DNA from: Polynucleobacter sp. AP-Melu-500A-A1
GTDB taxonomy: Bacteria; Pseudomonadota; Gammaproteobacteria; Burkholderiales; Burkholderiaceae
DNA: 64,000 bases
NCBI RefSeq assembly: GCF_018882125.1
Contig: NZ_JACVOZ010000004.1
Location: forward strand, 1 to 64,000
Direction: 5' to 3'
The translations under genes were made by a program, and so were the position numbers. Shown one piece after another: positions 36,683 through 44,963 of the stretch. Under the pieces are notes generated by a model that had not been told where the DNA came from, did not search any database, and saw only the letters and a program-made list of their open reading frames with translations. Within the stretch, counting starts at the first letter, position 1. Each line of letters starts with the position of its first letter.

Positions 36683-37017
36683 TGAAAAAATTAGACAAAA
36701 GTTTAAGAAATATCAATCGTAAGCCAACCCATCCAGGTGCTATTTTGCGAGAAGATGTGCTACCTGCATTGGGTATAACCCAAGCAGTTTTTGCAAGTCA
36801 TCTAGGCGTAAGTCGCCTGAGTGTCTCTGACTTATTGCATGAGAAAAGAGGGATCAGTGCTGAGATGGCGGTAAGACTTGCAAGGGTAGTCGGGGGAACG
36901 CCAGAGAGTTGGCTGCATATGCAAGAAGCATTGGATCTCTGGGAGGTGGAACAAAAGTTTAGGAATCATCCTGAGAGTGCGCCAACACCACTACCTGCCT
37001 TAGCGCTAGCGGCTTGA
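36682..37017 (+). CDS. higA: HigA-type antitoxin (XRE helix-turn-helix)
   Basis: A 111-residue antitoxin. The HTH spans about residues 30-75 with ITQAVFASHLGVSRLSVSDLL; the N-terminus has THPGAILREDVLPALG and the C-terminal part TPESWLHMQEALDLW, all HigA family features. It should bind HigB and repress the promoter at 36345-36389. It starts one base inside the toxin stop (TAATG), implying coupled translation. It is followed 12 bases later by the convergent cobA end. Confidence 0.93.
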   Translation: MKKLDKSLRNINRKPTHPGAILREDVLPALGITQAVFASHLGVSRLSVSDLLHEKRGISAEMAVRLARVVGGTPESWLHMQEALDLWEVEQKFRNHPESAPTPLPALALAA

Positions 37018-37028
37018 GTAGGGTTGAA

Positions 37029-37838
37029 TCAAGCCACCTTAGATTTTGATTCAACTGCATTTTGACTTTGATCAACTTTGCTCTCTCTCAAAGCATCACC
37101 AACCATAATCAGTGCTGGTGAGCTGATATCAAACCACTGATCAGCTTTACCTGCAGCTAACTCAGATAAGGTACTACTCCATTGACGTTCGCGGGGCGTA
37201 CTCACCGCTTCTAATATTTGTACTGGTGTATCGACCCCATGATTAGGGCTGTGCTCAATGAGTTGCTGGGCGATGCGTGCTGCATCTTTTCGTCCCATGT
37301 AGTAGACCAAAGTATCAGCCGTTGGGTTTACAAGGGGTTTGCTCTCTCCAGCGCTCTCTAAAGCCTGAGCTAGTGTTACAAATGCCACACTTCTTGAAAT
37401 ACCGCGCAAGGTCAGTGATTGCCCAATGCTTGCAGCAGCAGCAAGCGCTGCAGTAATACCTGGAACTACTTCAACTTCAATACCAGCATCTTTGAGAGAC
37501 TTCAACTCTTCATCAGCGCGCCCAAATAACATCGGATCACCACCCTTAAGGCGCACAACAGTTTGATACTTCCTCGCAGCATCAACAAGACGTTTATTAA
37601 TGAATTGCTGTGCGGAAGAGAGCTTGCCACAACGCTTACCTACAGGTACTAGAGTAGCTTGTGGACAAAGCGCCAGCATTTCTGGTTCGACTAAAGCATC
37701 ATGAAACACAATATCTGCTTGTTCTAGTAACTTTGCGCCACGTACGGTAATGAGATCGGCAGCTCCAGGGCCAGCGCCAACCAAATAGACTTTACCGAGA
37801 GTGTTTTTTGGCTTATTCACTTTAAGCATTCTCCGCAT
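37029..37838 (-). CDS. cobA: Uroporphyrinogen-III C-methyltransferase (SUMT)
   Basis: A 269-residue single-domain SUMT that makes precorrin-2 from uroporphyrinogen III with two SAM. The signatures VYLVGAGPGAADLITVRG, VRLKGGDPMLFGRADEE and VEVVPGITAALAAAA are present. No fused dehydrogenase/ferrochelatase (CysG) domain is present, so precorrin-2 oxidation must be done elsewhere and iron insertion probably by cbiX. The start is uncertain: ATG at 37838 overlaps the DUF934 gene by 17 bases, and ATG 37829 or GTG 37823 are alternatives. Together with DUF934 and cysI it forms an operon. Confidence 0.92.
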   Translation of the reverse strand: MRRMLKVNKPKNTLGKVYLVGAGPGAADLITVRGAKLLEQADIVFHDALVEPEMLALCPQATLVPVGKRCGKLSSAQQFINKRLVDAARKYQTVVRLKGGDPMLFGRADEELKSLKDAGIEVEVVPGITAALAAAASIGQSLTLRGISRSVAFVTLAQALESAGESKPLVNPTADTLVYYMGRKDAARIAQQLIEHSPNHGVDTPVQILEAVSTPRERQWSSTLSELAAGKADQWFDISSPALIMVGDALRESKVDQSQNAVESKSKVA

Positions 37839-38400
37839 TCAAAAGAGAACGTTTGCCACGCCAGCTATTTTGGGTCGTGACCGTAAACAAATTAAATTGA
37901 TTTAAGCCAAGTTCCAGGTTTTGATCTGGGCGTAATTCAAAACTATCAAAGCCAACACGAGCACCTTGAAGTAACTGATCAATTAAGACATCGCCAATCG
38001 CTCGAATCTCGCCCTGCCAATCTAAGCGATCTCGTAATAAGGCAGCAGTACTAAAACTTCTACCGTCCCTAAAGATGGGGAAATGGGCCGCAACGATGGG
38101 CCATACTTTTTTACCTGCTTCAATCAGGTCAGCATGTTTCAGAATATCTTCATCAGCAGCAAACCAGACTCCGATTTCACCTTTATTAGCGCGCTCGATA
38201 ATGTCGGCATTCTTATGATGCGTAATCCACCAGTGAAATGGCACTAAGACTTTATGGGCGCCATGCTCTAGATCCGGAATACCGCCCTCATCTTGTTCAC
38301 CATTCCAAACTTGCCATTCATTTGCGGCAAGAAATGGCTCACCATCTTTTGGAAAGTGAATAATGTTTGGATTAAATTGGGAGCTAATAGAGGCAGTCAT
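37822..38400 (-). CDS. DUF934 protein, sulfite reductase-associated
   Basis: A 192-residue DUF934 family protein. Typical stretches are VPFHWWITHH, GVWFAADEDI, FPIFRDGRSFSTAALLRDRL and GEIRAIGDVLIDQLLQGARVGFDSFEL, the last two being the family core. DUF934 genes sit beside the sulfite reductase hemoprotein gene in many proteobacteria and are thought to assist it, but the mechanism is not established. Its start overlaps the cysI stop by 4 bases (ATGA) and its end overlaps cobA, so the three are one transcript. Confidence 0.92.
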   Translation of the reverse strand: MTASISSQFNPNIIHFPKDGEPFLAANEWQVWNGEQDEGGIPDLEHGAHKVLVPFHWWITHHKNADIIERANKGEIGVWFAADEDILKHADLIEAGKKVWPIVAAHFPIFRDGRSFSTAALLRDRLDWQGEIRAIGDVLIDQLLQGARVGFDSFELRPDQNLELGLNQFNLFTVTTQNSWRGKRSLLNAENA

Positions 38401-40106
38401 GATGAGAGAGTCCCAGACGCATCCTGCTTAGCAGCTTTCGCTCTAGCATTTTTGTATGCAGCTTCTTTAAATGGGGTTACCCCTAAGCGGCGATAGGTCT
38501 CAATGAAGGATTCATCTTCTCTACGCCCCCCTACATAGGTATCAATAATGCTGCTCATCACATTGGGGATTTCATTGGCATAGAAGGATGGGCCAATTAC
38601 CTTCCCAATGGCAGCATTATTGCCTTGCTCGCCACCTAAAGTAATTTGGTACCACTCTTCCCCATCTTTATCGACCCCCAGAACGCCAATATTGCCAACG
38701 TGGTGGTGACCGCAAGAATTAATACAACCAGAGATATTCAGACTGATATCACCGAGATCATGTAAATAATCTAAATCATCAAAGCGTTCTTGAATCGCTT
38801 TAGCAATCGGCAATGACTTGGCATTAGCTAATGAGCAGAAATCACCACCAGGACAAGCAATAATGTCGGTGAGAAGGCCAATATTCGGTAGGGCAATTTT
38901 TTGCTTCTTAGCTTCTTCCCATAAGGCAAAGAGTTGGGTTTGCTCTACATCAGCCAGCACTAAATTTTGTTCATGGGTAACGCGTAGCTCTCCAAAACTA
39001 TATTGATCAGCCAAGTTAGCAATCGCCTGCATTTGCGCTGTGCTTGCATCGCCCGGAGCAATGCCATGATGTTTTAAAGAAAGAATCACACTGGCGTAAC
39101 CAGGCACTTGATGCGCTCGAACATTGCGCTCATACCAGCGTGCAAAGGCGACTTGATCAGCTTGAGGTGTGCTAGCTATTAATTGCTCGGTAGTTAAGGA
39201 ATGCAATGTTTTATACGCAGGCTTGGTAAAGTGCTTTGCAACACGATCCCACTCGGCTTGGGTAAAATTGTCATCACCATTAGCGATATGAGTCCATTCA
39301 CCTTCCACCTGGCGCGCAAACTCTTCAGACCCCAGAGCCTTAACCAAGATCTTGATGCGCGCCTTATAAAGATTGTCGCGTCGCCCAAAGCGGTTATAAA
39401 CACGCAAGAGCGCCGTTAAATAACTCGGAAGTAATTGCCACGGTAAATCTTGCTTTATGAGCGATCCCAAGATAGGCGTTCTACCCATGCCACCACCAGC
39501 ATAAAGATCGGCTAGCAATTGACCACCGGCATCTTTCTTGAGTTCAATACCAACGTCATGGCACAACAAAATTGTGCGGTCCTCTTTAGCGCCATTGATT
39601 GCAAATTTAAATTTACGTGGTAGATGGGCAAACTCAGGATGGAGTGTGGACCATTGACGAAGTAATTCACAAACAGGGCGGGGGTCTACGTATTCATCAG
39701 CAGCTACACCTGCAAATGCATCGCTAGTGATATTCCGAATACAGTTACCTGAAGTTTGAATCGCATGCATTTCTACTTTGGCGAGTTCAGCCAAGATATC
39801 TGGGGTTTCTTCTAAATTGACCCAGTTGTATTGAATATTTTGGCGAGTGGTGAAGTGGCCATAATCACGATCGTATTTTTCAGCGATCAAAGCCAAAGTA
39901 CGCAATTGCTTAGCGCTCAATAATCCATAGGGAATAGCCACGCGCAACATATAAGCATGGCGTTGGTGATAAAGACCATTTTGTAGACGCAAAGGACGAA
40001 ATTCTTCTTCAGCCAAAGTGCCGTTGAGACGCCTTTCAACCTGATTGCGAAACTGGGTGACTCGCTCCTCAATGAGGGTCTGGTCAATGGCATCGTATTT
40101 ATACAT
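38397..40106 (-). CDS. cysI: Nitrite/sulfite reductase hemoprotein subunit
   Basis: A 569-residue siroheme-[4Fe-4S] enzyme of the NirA/CysI family, which carries out six-electron reduction of sulfite to sulfide (or nitrite to ammonia). The cluster ligands are C418 and C424 in CPGGDFC and C461 and C465 in SGCINSCGHHH; the residues TSGNCIRNITSD and TRQNIQYNW are siroheme-site features. No flavoprotein subunit (CysJ) or NirD is adjacent, so electrons likely come from ferredoxin. It heads the cysI-DUF934-cobA operon. Sulfite is favoured over nitrite because DUF934 is next to it. Confidence 0.92.
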   Translation of the reverse strand: MYKYDAIDQTLIEERVTQFRNQVERRLNGTLAEEEFRPLRLQNGLYHQRHAYMLRVAIPYGLLSAKQLRTLALIAEKYDRDYGHFTTRQNIQYNWVNLEETPDILAELAKVEMHAIQTSGNCIRNITSDAFAGVAADEYVDPRPVCELLRQWSTLHPEFAHLPRKFKFAINGAKEDRTILLCHDVGIELKKDAGGQLLADLYAGGGMGRTPILGSLIKQDLPWQLLPSYLTALLRVYNRFGRRDNLYKARIKILVKALGSEEFARQVEGEWTHIANGDDNFTQAEWDRVAKHFTKPAYKTLHSLTTEQLIASTPQADQVAFARWYERNVRAHQVPGYASVILSLKHHGIAPGDASTAQMQAIANLADQYSFGELRVTHEQNLVLADVEQTQLFALWEEAKKQKIALPNIGLLTDIIACPGGDFCSLANAKSLPIAKAIQERFDDLDYLHDLGDISLNISGCINSCGHHHVGNIGVLGVDKDGEEWYQITLGGEQGNNAAIGKVIGPSFYANEIPNVMSSIIDTYVGGRREDESFIETYRRLGVTPFKEAAYKNARAKAAKQDASGTLSS

Positions 40107-40276
40107 AAGTGGGACATTGTCATGTTTGTCAGTTATTTCTCAAAAGAATTAAAAGTCCTTCCTATATACCAATATCGATATATAAGCATATCCCCCAAGG
40201 CTAAACAGCCAAAACTCTGCTTCAATGCAGGAAAGGACAATATTCCTCAATAAAAGATCAATAAAACAATGGAGAC
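40107..40276. other. Divergent intergenic region cysI / serine hydrolase
   Basis: This 170-base gap must hold both promoters. I see a short inverted region around TATATACCAATATCGATATATA (about 40161-40182) and AT-rich flanks but no consensus promoter I would defend. A CysB site is plausible but cannot be recognised by eye. Confidence 0.25.
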
Positions 40277-40279
40277 ATG

Positions 40280-41551
40280 ATGAAAAAATTACAGGCCGCC
40301 AGCCTTATTGCTGGATTACTGGCCAGCGCAAGCATTTTTGCAGCTGATGCCCCTAAAACACCATTGCCCATGAATGCCGGGCAAGGTTTTTCTCAAGAAG
40401 GCTTAAAGCGCATCGATGCATTCTTTGCTGATGAGATTTCCAATAATCGCATGCCGGGTGCTGTATTGGCCGTTGCCAAGAATGGCAAGCTCAGTATTTA
40501 TAAGTCTTATGGTTACTTGGATAAGGCTAATAACAAGCCGATGACGACAGATGCGATCTTCAATTTAGCTTCGATGACAAAGGTGATGGCCTCAGTAGGT
40601 GCCTTAACTTTTTATGAAGAAGGCAAGATGCCTCTCAATGCACCGATTTCCAATTGGCTACCGCAATTTAAAGAAATGAAAGTAGGGCAGGTTGATGCAG
40701 AAGGAAAGCTCAACTTAGTTCCCGCAAAAAATCAAATCACCGTGCAGGATTTATTACGCCACACTAGTGGCTTGACATATGGTGGGCGAGGCGCTACCCC
40801 AGTTCATAAAATGTATCCAGCAGGCTCTGCTCCTGCAGCAATGCAGTACAACGCGCAAGAGTTTGTAGAGAAACTGGCAAGTACTCCACTGTTATATGAA
40901 CCAGGTACAGTCTGGGACTACGGTTTTGGTATTGATGTTGTCGGGGTCATTGAAGAAAAAATTGCTGGCAAACCGTTAGATGCCGTATTACGTGAACGCG
41001 TATGGAGCAAAGTTGGAATGCCTGACACCACTTTTAGCGTTCCACAAAGTAGCCGCTCGCGCTTAGCGCAACCTTTGCCATTAGACCCAATGACTGGCAA
41101 ACCACAAAATGTCGATATTCTGACAAAGAGTGTGAAGTTTGATTGCGGTGGTTCATGCGCCTTTTCAACAGCAGGTGACTACATTCGCTTTGGTCAAATG
41201 CTGCTCAATGGCGGTAGCTTGGATGGTAAGCGTGTACTCGGGCCACAGACAGTGACCTTCATGGCATCTAATCATTTGAATAAGGACATCAAAAATAATG
41301 TTGGCCTGACAGAACCTGGGCGAGTAGGTTATGGTTTTGGTCTAGGTGTGGCAGTGCGGATGGAGCGTGGCCTCTCGGCTATTAATGGCAACGTTGGCGA
41401 CTTCACCTGGAATGGTGCTAATGGCACGGTGTTCTGGGCTGATCCAAAAGAGCAAATGGTTGTCGTCATGATGGGTGTTGCGCCTGGAGAGATTCGTAAG
41501 ATACATCGCGAACAATTGAACTCTGTGATCTATGGAGCTTTAGAGAAGTAA
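40280..41551 (+). CDS. Secreted serine hydrolase, class C beta-lactamase/EstB family
   Basis: About 423 residues. A signal peptide is evident: basic MKKLQ, hydrophobic ASLIAGLLASASIF and a probable cut after AFAA-like FAA. The catalytic motif S-x2-K is SMTK within NLASMTKVMAS (about residues 98-101); the second motif region is WDYGFGIDVVG (tyrosine), and the last is NGANGTVFWADP. It fits esterase or D-aminopeptidase members of this family better than a true beta-lactamase. The start is the second ATG of ATGATG, which gives a better distance to GGAGA (40271-40275). It is followed by a hairpin terminator. Confidence 0.85.
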   Translation: MKKLQAASLIAGLLASASIFAADAPKTPLPMNAGQGFSQEGLKRIDAFFADEISNNRMPGAVLAVAKNGKLSIYKSYGYLDKANNKPMTTDAIFNLASMTKVMASVGALTFYEEGKMPLNAPISNWLPQFKEMKVGQVDAEGKLNLVPAKNQITVQDLLRHTSGLTYGGRGATPVHKMYPAGSAPAAMQYNAQEFVEKLASTPLLYEPGTVWDYGFGIDVVGVIEEKIAGKPLDAVLRERVWSKVGMPDTTFSVPQSSRSRLAQPLPLDPMTGKPQNVDILTKSVKFDCGGSCAFSTAGDYIRFGQMLLNGGSLDGKRVLGPQTVTFMASNHLNKDIKNNVGLTEPGRVGYGFGLGVAVRMERGLSAINGNVGDFTWNGANGTVFWADPKEQMVVVMMGVAPGEIRKIHREQLNSVIYGALEK

Positions 41552-41592
41552 GCGCTGGCAATCAGAAAAATCTTGCTGTAAATAACAACAAG

Positions 41593-41635
41593 CCATTTTA
41601 GTTATGTAGTTTTATTGCTAGCTAAAATGGTTTTT
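41593..41635 (+). terminator. Hairpin terminator after serine hydrolase gene
   Basis: CCATTTTAG (41593-41601) pairs with CTAAAATGG (41622-41630) and is followed by TTTTT. The loop is long (20 bases), so strength is uncertain. It may also serve the convergent toxin gene ending at 41642. Confidence 0.55.
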
Positions 41636-41641
41636 CATATA

Positions 41642-42016
41642 TTAAGGAGATATCTTGCAAATTGTTCGTAGCCAGGTATCTACTACCTCGTGCTGCAACT
41701 CTTTTTGTTCAAACATTTGAATAATTTTTTTATAGATATCTTTTGGTTTCGCGTCAATACGCATATTATTCGAGCGTAAAAATGTATCCATTACTGCAAA
41801 AGCAATTCTTTTATTGCCATCTATAAATGGGTGATTAACGGCTAGACTTTCAAATAATGCTGCCGCTTGGCTTATAAGATCTGGGTAGTAGCCAGACTGA
41901 GGTCGATAAAGGGCTGCCTCTAGTGCGCCTTCATCCCTAAGTCCAAAATGTCCACCAAACTGACGTATCAAGACGCCATGCATCAACATGACATCTTCCT
42001 TGCTTAGATAAACCAC
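41642..42016 (-). CDS. doc: Doc-type toxin (Fic fold, death on curing)
   Basis: A 124-residue protein with the Doc/Fic active-site motif HPFIDGNKR (residues 62-70), matching Hx(F)x(D/N)GNKR, followed by IAFAVMDTFLRSNN. Doc phosphorylates EF-Tu and blocks translation. The conserved N-terminal part VYLSKEDVMLMHGVLIRQFGG is typical. Its start overlaps the antitoxin stop by one base. The gene order, antitoxin first, is the usual phd-doc order, but the partner here is a different small DNA-binding type. Confidence 0.9.
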   Translation of the reverse strand: MVYLSKEDVMLMHGVLIRQFGGHFGLRDEGALEAALYRPQSGYYPDLISQAAALFESLAVNHPFIDGNKRIAFAVMDTFLRSNNMRIDAKPKDIYKKIIQMFEQKELQHEVVDTWLRTICKISP

Positions 42017-42246
42017 TACTTGGCGAGATCTTTGTAAAGCGCATCAAATTCTTGCAAGCTTTGCGAAAATTTGGTCATCACTTTGCGGCTATTAATTGAT
42101 ATGCCTTTTTTGTTTAGATAATCGCGAAATGCTTCATCTAAAACCGAATGAAATTTACGACCTTCATCATCTGCAATTTGATGAAGGCTATTCAAAATCT
42201 CAGGGTTGGCCTGAGAGGAGAATTTGCTTAAATTTAAGGTTCCCAT
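42016..42246 (-). CDS. Antitoxin partner of Doc, ribbon-helix-helix-like
   Basis: About 76 residues from the ATG at 42246, which has GAGAC about six bases upstream; an ATG at 42258 is a less likely alternative. The N-terminal MGTLNLSKFSSQANPEILNSLHQIA followed by FHSVLDEAFRDYLNKKG looks like a small ribbon-helix-helix-like domain, and the C-terminal QEFDALYKDLAK is a probable toxin-binding helix. It is directly upstream of doc with a 1-base overlap. The fold is my reading of sequence; it is not a classical Phd. Confidence 0.75.
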   Translation of the reverse strand: MGTLNLSKFSSQANPEILNSLHQIADDEGRKFHSVLDEAFRDYLNKKGISINSRKVMTKFSQSLQEFDALYKDLAK

Positions 42247-42330
42247 GCTGTGTCTCACTAGTTTTCATGATTATTCTTGAAATTTCAGGAAAAATCAAGA
42301 AAATCTTAAAAACCTATTAGATTCAAGGGG

Positions 42331-42702
42331 TTAAAACCTAAACTCTCGATAGTGTCGATATAGATTGGCAATTGATGCAAATCCCAAGACAACAATCAGT
42401 ACTGCAAATAGGTATTCGGTAGTCAGATAAGTAAAGACGCCCAGATGAATCAATACTGCAGCGCCAATAAATGCCGCAATTGATCCAAAGGCAACCAACT
42501 TAAAGTTCGGAATAAAAGCGCCGAGGGTAATGGCAGCAAAGATGAGGAACAACTCAGACACCAACTGATCTGCAGTCACAAAAATTCTGTTAGTTAACTC
42601 AGGTTCTACGACTTTACCCACCACTGCAATGAGCAAAATACAGGCCAAGATCGCAAAGTTGAGCTTTGCCTTGCTCAGGATGTTGATGAGTTGGTCGTTC
42701 AT
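42331..42702 (-). CDS. Small membrane protein, four-helix, unknown
   Basis: A 123-residue protein with about four hydrophobic segments: NFAILACILLIAVVGKVV, ELFLIFAAITLGAFIP, LVAFGSIAAFIGAAVLIHLG and YLFAVLIVVLGFASIANLY. It ends in a basic tail RHYREFRF. I recognise no family. It follows the other small membrane gene by only 2 bases and is likely co-expressed with it. No enzyme motif is visible. Confidence 0.6.
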   Translation of the reverse strand: MNDQLINILSKAKLNFAILACILLIAVVGKVVEPELTNRIFVTADQLVSELFLIFAAITLGAFIPNFKLVAFGSIAAFIGAAVLIHLGVFTYLTTEYLFAVLIVVLGFASIANLYRHYREFRF

Positions 42703-42704
42703 GA

Positions 42705-42932
42705 CTATTGAGGGCTACTGCCACTAAATACTAAACTCATGCCGATCCAAAGAATAATGAAGGCAACTAATATAGTAGAGCCAATCTTCTTTAGAAAATA
42801 CTCCAAGGTATCCATATAGGCTTCATCACCTCTACCAAAGTAATGATCAAATTTTTTCCAGTAAATACGCCCAACAACTAAGGGTAGGAGCATGGCAATA
42901 ATGCCGAAAATGACAGTGAAAGTATTGCTCAT
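42705..42932 (-). CDS. Small membrane protein, two-helix, unknown
   Basis: About 75 residues. I use the ATG at 42932, with GAGGA eleven bases upstream; the frame extends to a TTG at 42950 that lies inside that site. There are two hydrophobic helices, FTVIFGIIAMLLPLVVG and TILVAFIILWIGMSLVF, and a charged centre WKKFDHYFGRGDEAYMDT. No family recognised. It lies between the amidohydrolase gene and the other small membrane gene and probably belongs to a small operon. Confidence 0.6.
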   Translation of the reverse strand: MSNTFTVIFGIIAMLLPLVVGRIYWKKFDHYFGRGDEAYMDTLEYFLKKIGSTILVAFIILWIGMSLVFSGSSPQ

Positions 42933-42963
42933 AAAATTATCAATCCTCAATGCAAGAGTTTGC

Positions 42964-43866
42964 TTAATATAGTGCTGGAAAGTCGTACAGGATACAGGGG
43001 TTATCCACCAGAATCGATTTTCGCAAGAAAGGATCGCTCACCCAGGAACCAAATAGATCGCACAGGTCAGCATCATGAGGCATTTGCTTTTTGACCATCA
43101 CATGGGGCCAATCAGTGCCCCAGATCAATTGTGCACGATTAGCCTCAATCACGGCATCATTGAATGGACGCATATCAGCATAAGGTAAGTCGCCATCACA
43201 AATGCGATAAGGACCAGTCATTTTGACCCAGGCTTTTTGCTCACGCATCAGATCTAACAAGCCCTGAAAGCCAGGATCCTTCAAACCATGTTTTGCATGC
43301 GTATATCCAAAGTGACCAAATACTAAATCCACTGGAAAGTCTTCAAATACGGAAGCGAGCTTTGGATACTCATTGACATGCATGAGCAGTTCAAGGTGCC
43401 AAGCAAAAGGAGCAATGCGTTTTGCTAGTTTGGTGAGGTATTGAATTGGTAGTCCAGCAGATTTATCTGCGACATCCACAATATTGCAACGTACACCACG
43501 CACTCCAGCTTGATGAAGTTCTTCAAGCTCGCGATCGCTAGTGTTATCGGCAATCACAGCAACCCCACGAAATTTTTCAGGCTGATGATTGAGGGCTGCT
43601 AGCATCGCTCGGTTATCTGTGCCATAGACGCTAGGCTGAACTAAGACTGCACGGTCAATGCCCAGCATATGAAGTAAGGCGCTGTAACTTTCTAGTCTAG
43701 CGTCGGGTGGGGTGTAGATACGTTCATCTGCGTAGGGAAAAAGATCTGCTGGCCCACAGACATGCGCATGGCAATCGACCGCCCCTTTTGGAAATACGAT
43801 CTTGGGCGAACGTATTTGCGCATCAGGGGCTTGGCATAGTGGTGCTAAATCGTTATTGAGGCTCAA
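42964..43866 (-). CDS. Amidohydrolase of the LigI-like (2-pyrone-4,6-dicarboxylate hydrolase) group
   Basis: About 300 residues, TIM-barrel amidohydrolase. The metal-site start is VDCHAHVCGPADLFPYA, followed by DRAVLVQPSVYGTDNRAML, LLMHVNEYPKL, LVFGHFGYTH and WGTDWPHVMV, the last aspartate completing the barrel site. Related enzymes hydrolyse pyrone or lactone dicarboxylates from aromatic catabolism. I set the start at TTG 43866; the frame is open further to 43917 but that would overlap the upstream Bug gene by 65 bases. Substrate is not proven by sequence. Confidence 0.82.
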   Translation of the reverse strand: MSLNNDLAPLCQAPDAQIRSPKIVFPKGAVDCHAHVCGPADLFPYADERIYTPPDARLESYSALLHMLGIDRAVLVQPSVYGTDNRAMLAALNHQPEKFRGVAVIADNTSDRELEELHQAGVRGVRCNIVDVADKSAGLPIQYLTKLAKRIAPFAWHLELLMHVNEYPKLASVFEDFPVDLVFGHFGYTHAKHGLKDPGFQGLLDLMREQKAWVKMTGPYRICDGDLPYADMRPFNDAVIEANRAQLIWGTDWPHVMVKKQMPHDADLCDLFGSWVSDPFLRKSILVDNPCILYDFPALY

Positions 43867-44860
43867 TGGCTGCTTCTTTGGCAATCTTTGAATACTTTGC
43901 CATTTCTTCACGCACAAACTTACTAAATTCTGTAGGACTCATCGGTGTTGCTTTGATGCCTTTATTTTCATAGGCAGTTTTGACCTCAGGATCTTGCATG
44001 GATTGGTTAACGCTTTGATTAATCTTACTCACGATCGCAGGTGGTGTACCTGCTGGGGCCCAAACACCAAACCACAAACCGATTTCAAAATTCGGATAGC
44101 CTTGTTCTGCAATGCTAGGAATATCAGGCACTGCAGCATTACGCGTTTTACTAGTAACTCCAAGGGCGCGAACTTTTCCACCTTTGAGTTGGCCAATGGC
44201 GGTATCAAGTGGAGCCATATAAAACGCAGTGCGTCCCGACATGGTGTCTTGAATGGCTTCAGGTGAGCCCTTATACGGAACGTGTATTAATTTCACTCCC
44301 ATCAGCTGATTAAAGTACTCAGCAGCTAGGTGAGTAGAGCTTCCAACACCAGCAGAAGCAAAAGTAATTTCTCCGGGTTTAGATTTAGCCGCAATAACCA
44401 AATCGCGAATTGACTGATATGGCCCATCAGCTGCCGTAATCATCACATAAGGTGTTTGTCCCAATATGGCGACATCGATCAAACTCTTGAGTGGGTCATA
44501 AGGCAGCTTTTTATAGATGGCTGGGTTTGCAGCATAAGAAGCAGATTGCACGAGTAGGGTATATCCATCGGGCTCAGAATTGACAACGACTCCAGTACCG
44601 ATTAATCCACCTGCTCCTGGACGATTTTCAATAATCACCGATTGTTTCCAAGTCTCCGAAAGGCTTTTGGCAGCGACCCGACCTGCGATATCTGCACCTG
44701 AGCCGGTGGTGAGCGGAACTACCATTCTGACGGTGTGATCAGGATATTTTTGTACTTTGCTTTGGCCATGGCTAAGACTCATGCTCATGGCGAGCCCTAA
44801 ACCCAAAGTGAGCTTGAGGAAGGTGCAGGCGTGGCCCTCTGGGCGTTTGGCTGTATACAT
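43853..44860 (-). CDS. Tripartite tricarboxylate transporter-type (Bug/TctC) periplasmic binding protein
   Basis: About 335 residues. The Bug fold signatures are YPDHTVRMVVPLTTGSGADI, ENRPGAGGLIGTG and DGYTLLVQ, with a typical signal peptide (hydrophobic LTLGLGLAMSMSLSHG). No membrane subunits (TctA/TctB) are nearby, as is common for orphan Bug proteins in Burkholderiales. It precedes the amidohydrolase on the same strand with a short overlap, so it may bind that enzyme's substrate. The start is the second ATG at 44860, five bases after GAGGAG. Confidence 0.88.
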   Translation of the reverse strand: MYTAKRPEGHACTFLKLTLGLGLAMSMSLSHGQSKVQKYPDHTVRMVVPLTTGSGADIAGRVAAKSLSETWKQSVIIENRPGAGGLIGTGVVVNSEPDGYTLLVQSASYAANPAIYKKLPYDPLKSLIDVAILGQTPYVMITAADGPYQSIRDLVIAAKSKPGEITFASAGVGSSTHLAAEYFNQLMGVKLIHVPYKGSPEAIQDTMSGRTAFYMAPLDTAIGQLKGGKVRALGVTSKTRNAAVPDIPSIAEQGYPNFEIGLWFGVWAPAGTPPAIVSKINQSVNQSMQDPEVKTAYENKGIKATPMSPTEFSKFVREEMAKYSKIAKEAAIEPQ

Positions 44861-44963
44861 CATGTCTCCTCGAATAATTTTTTATAGTTTCATTGGATAA
44901 TCTAACATGCTCTCAAGATTACATAAATAGTATTAGATCAAGATTTAAAGAAAGCCCAGACAA

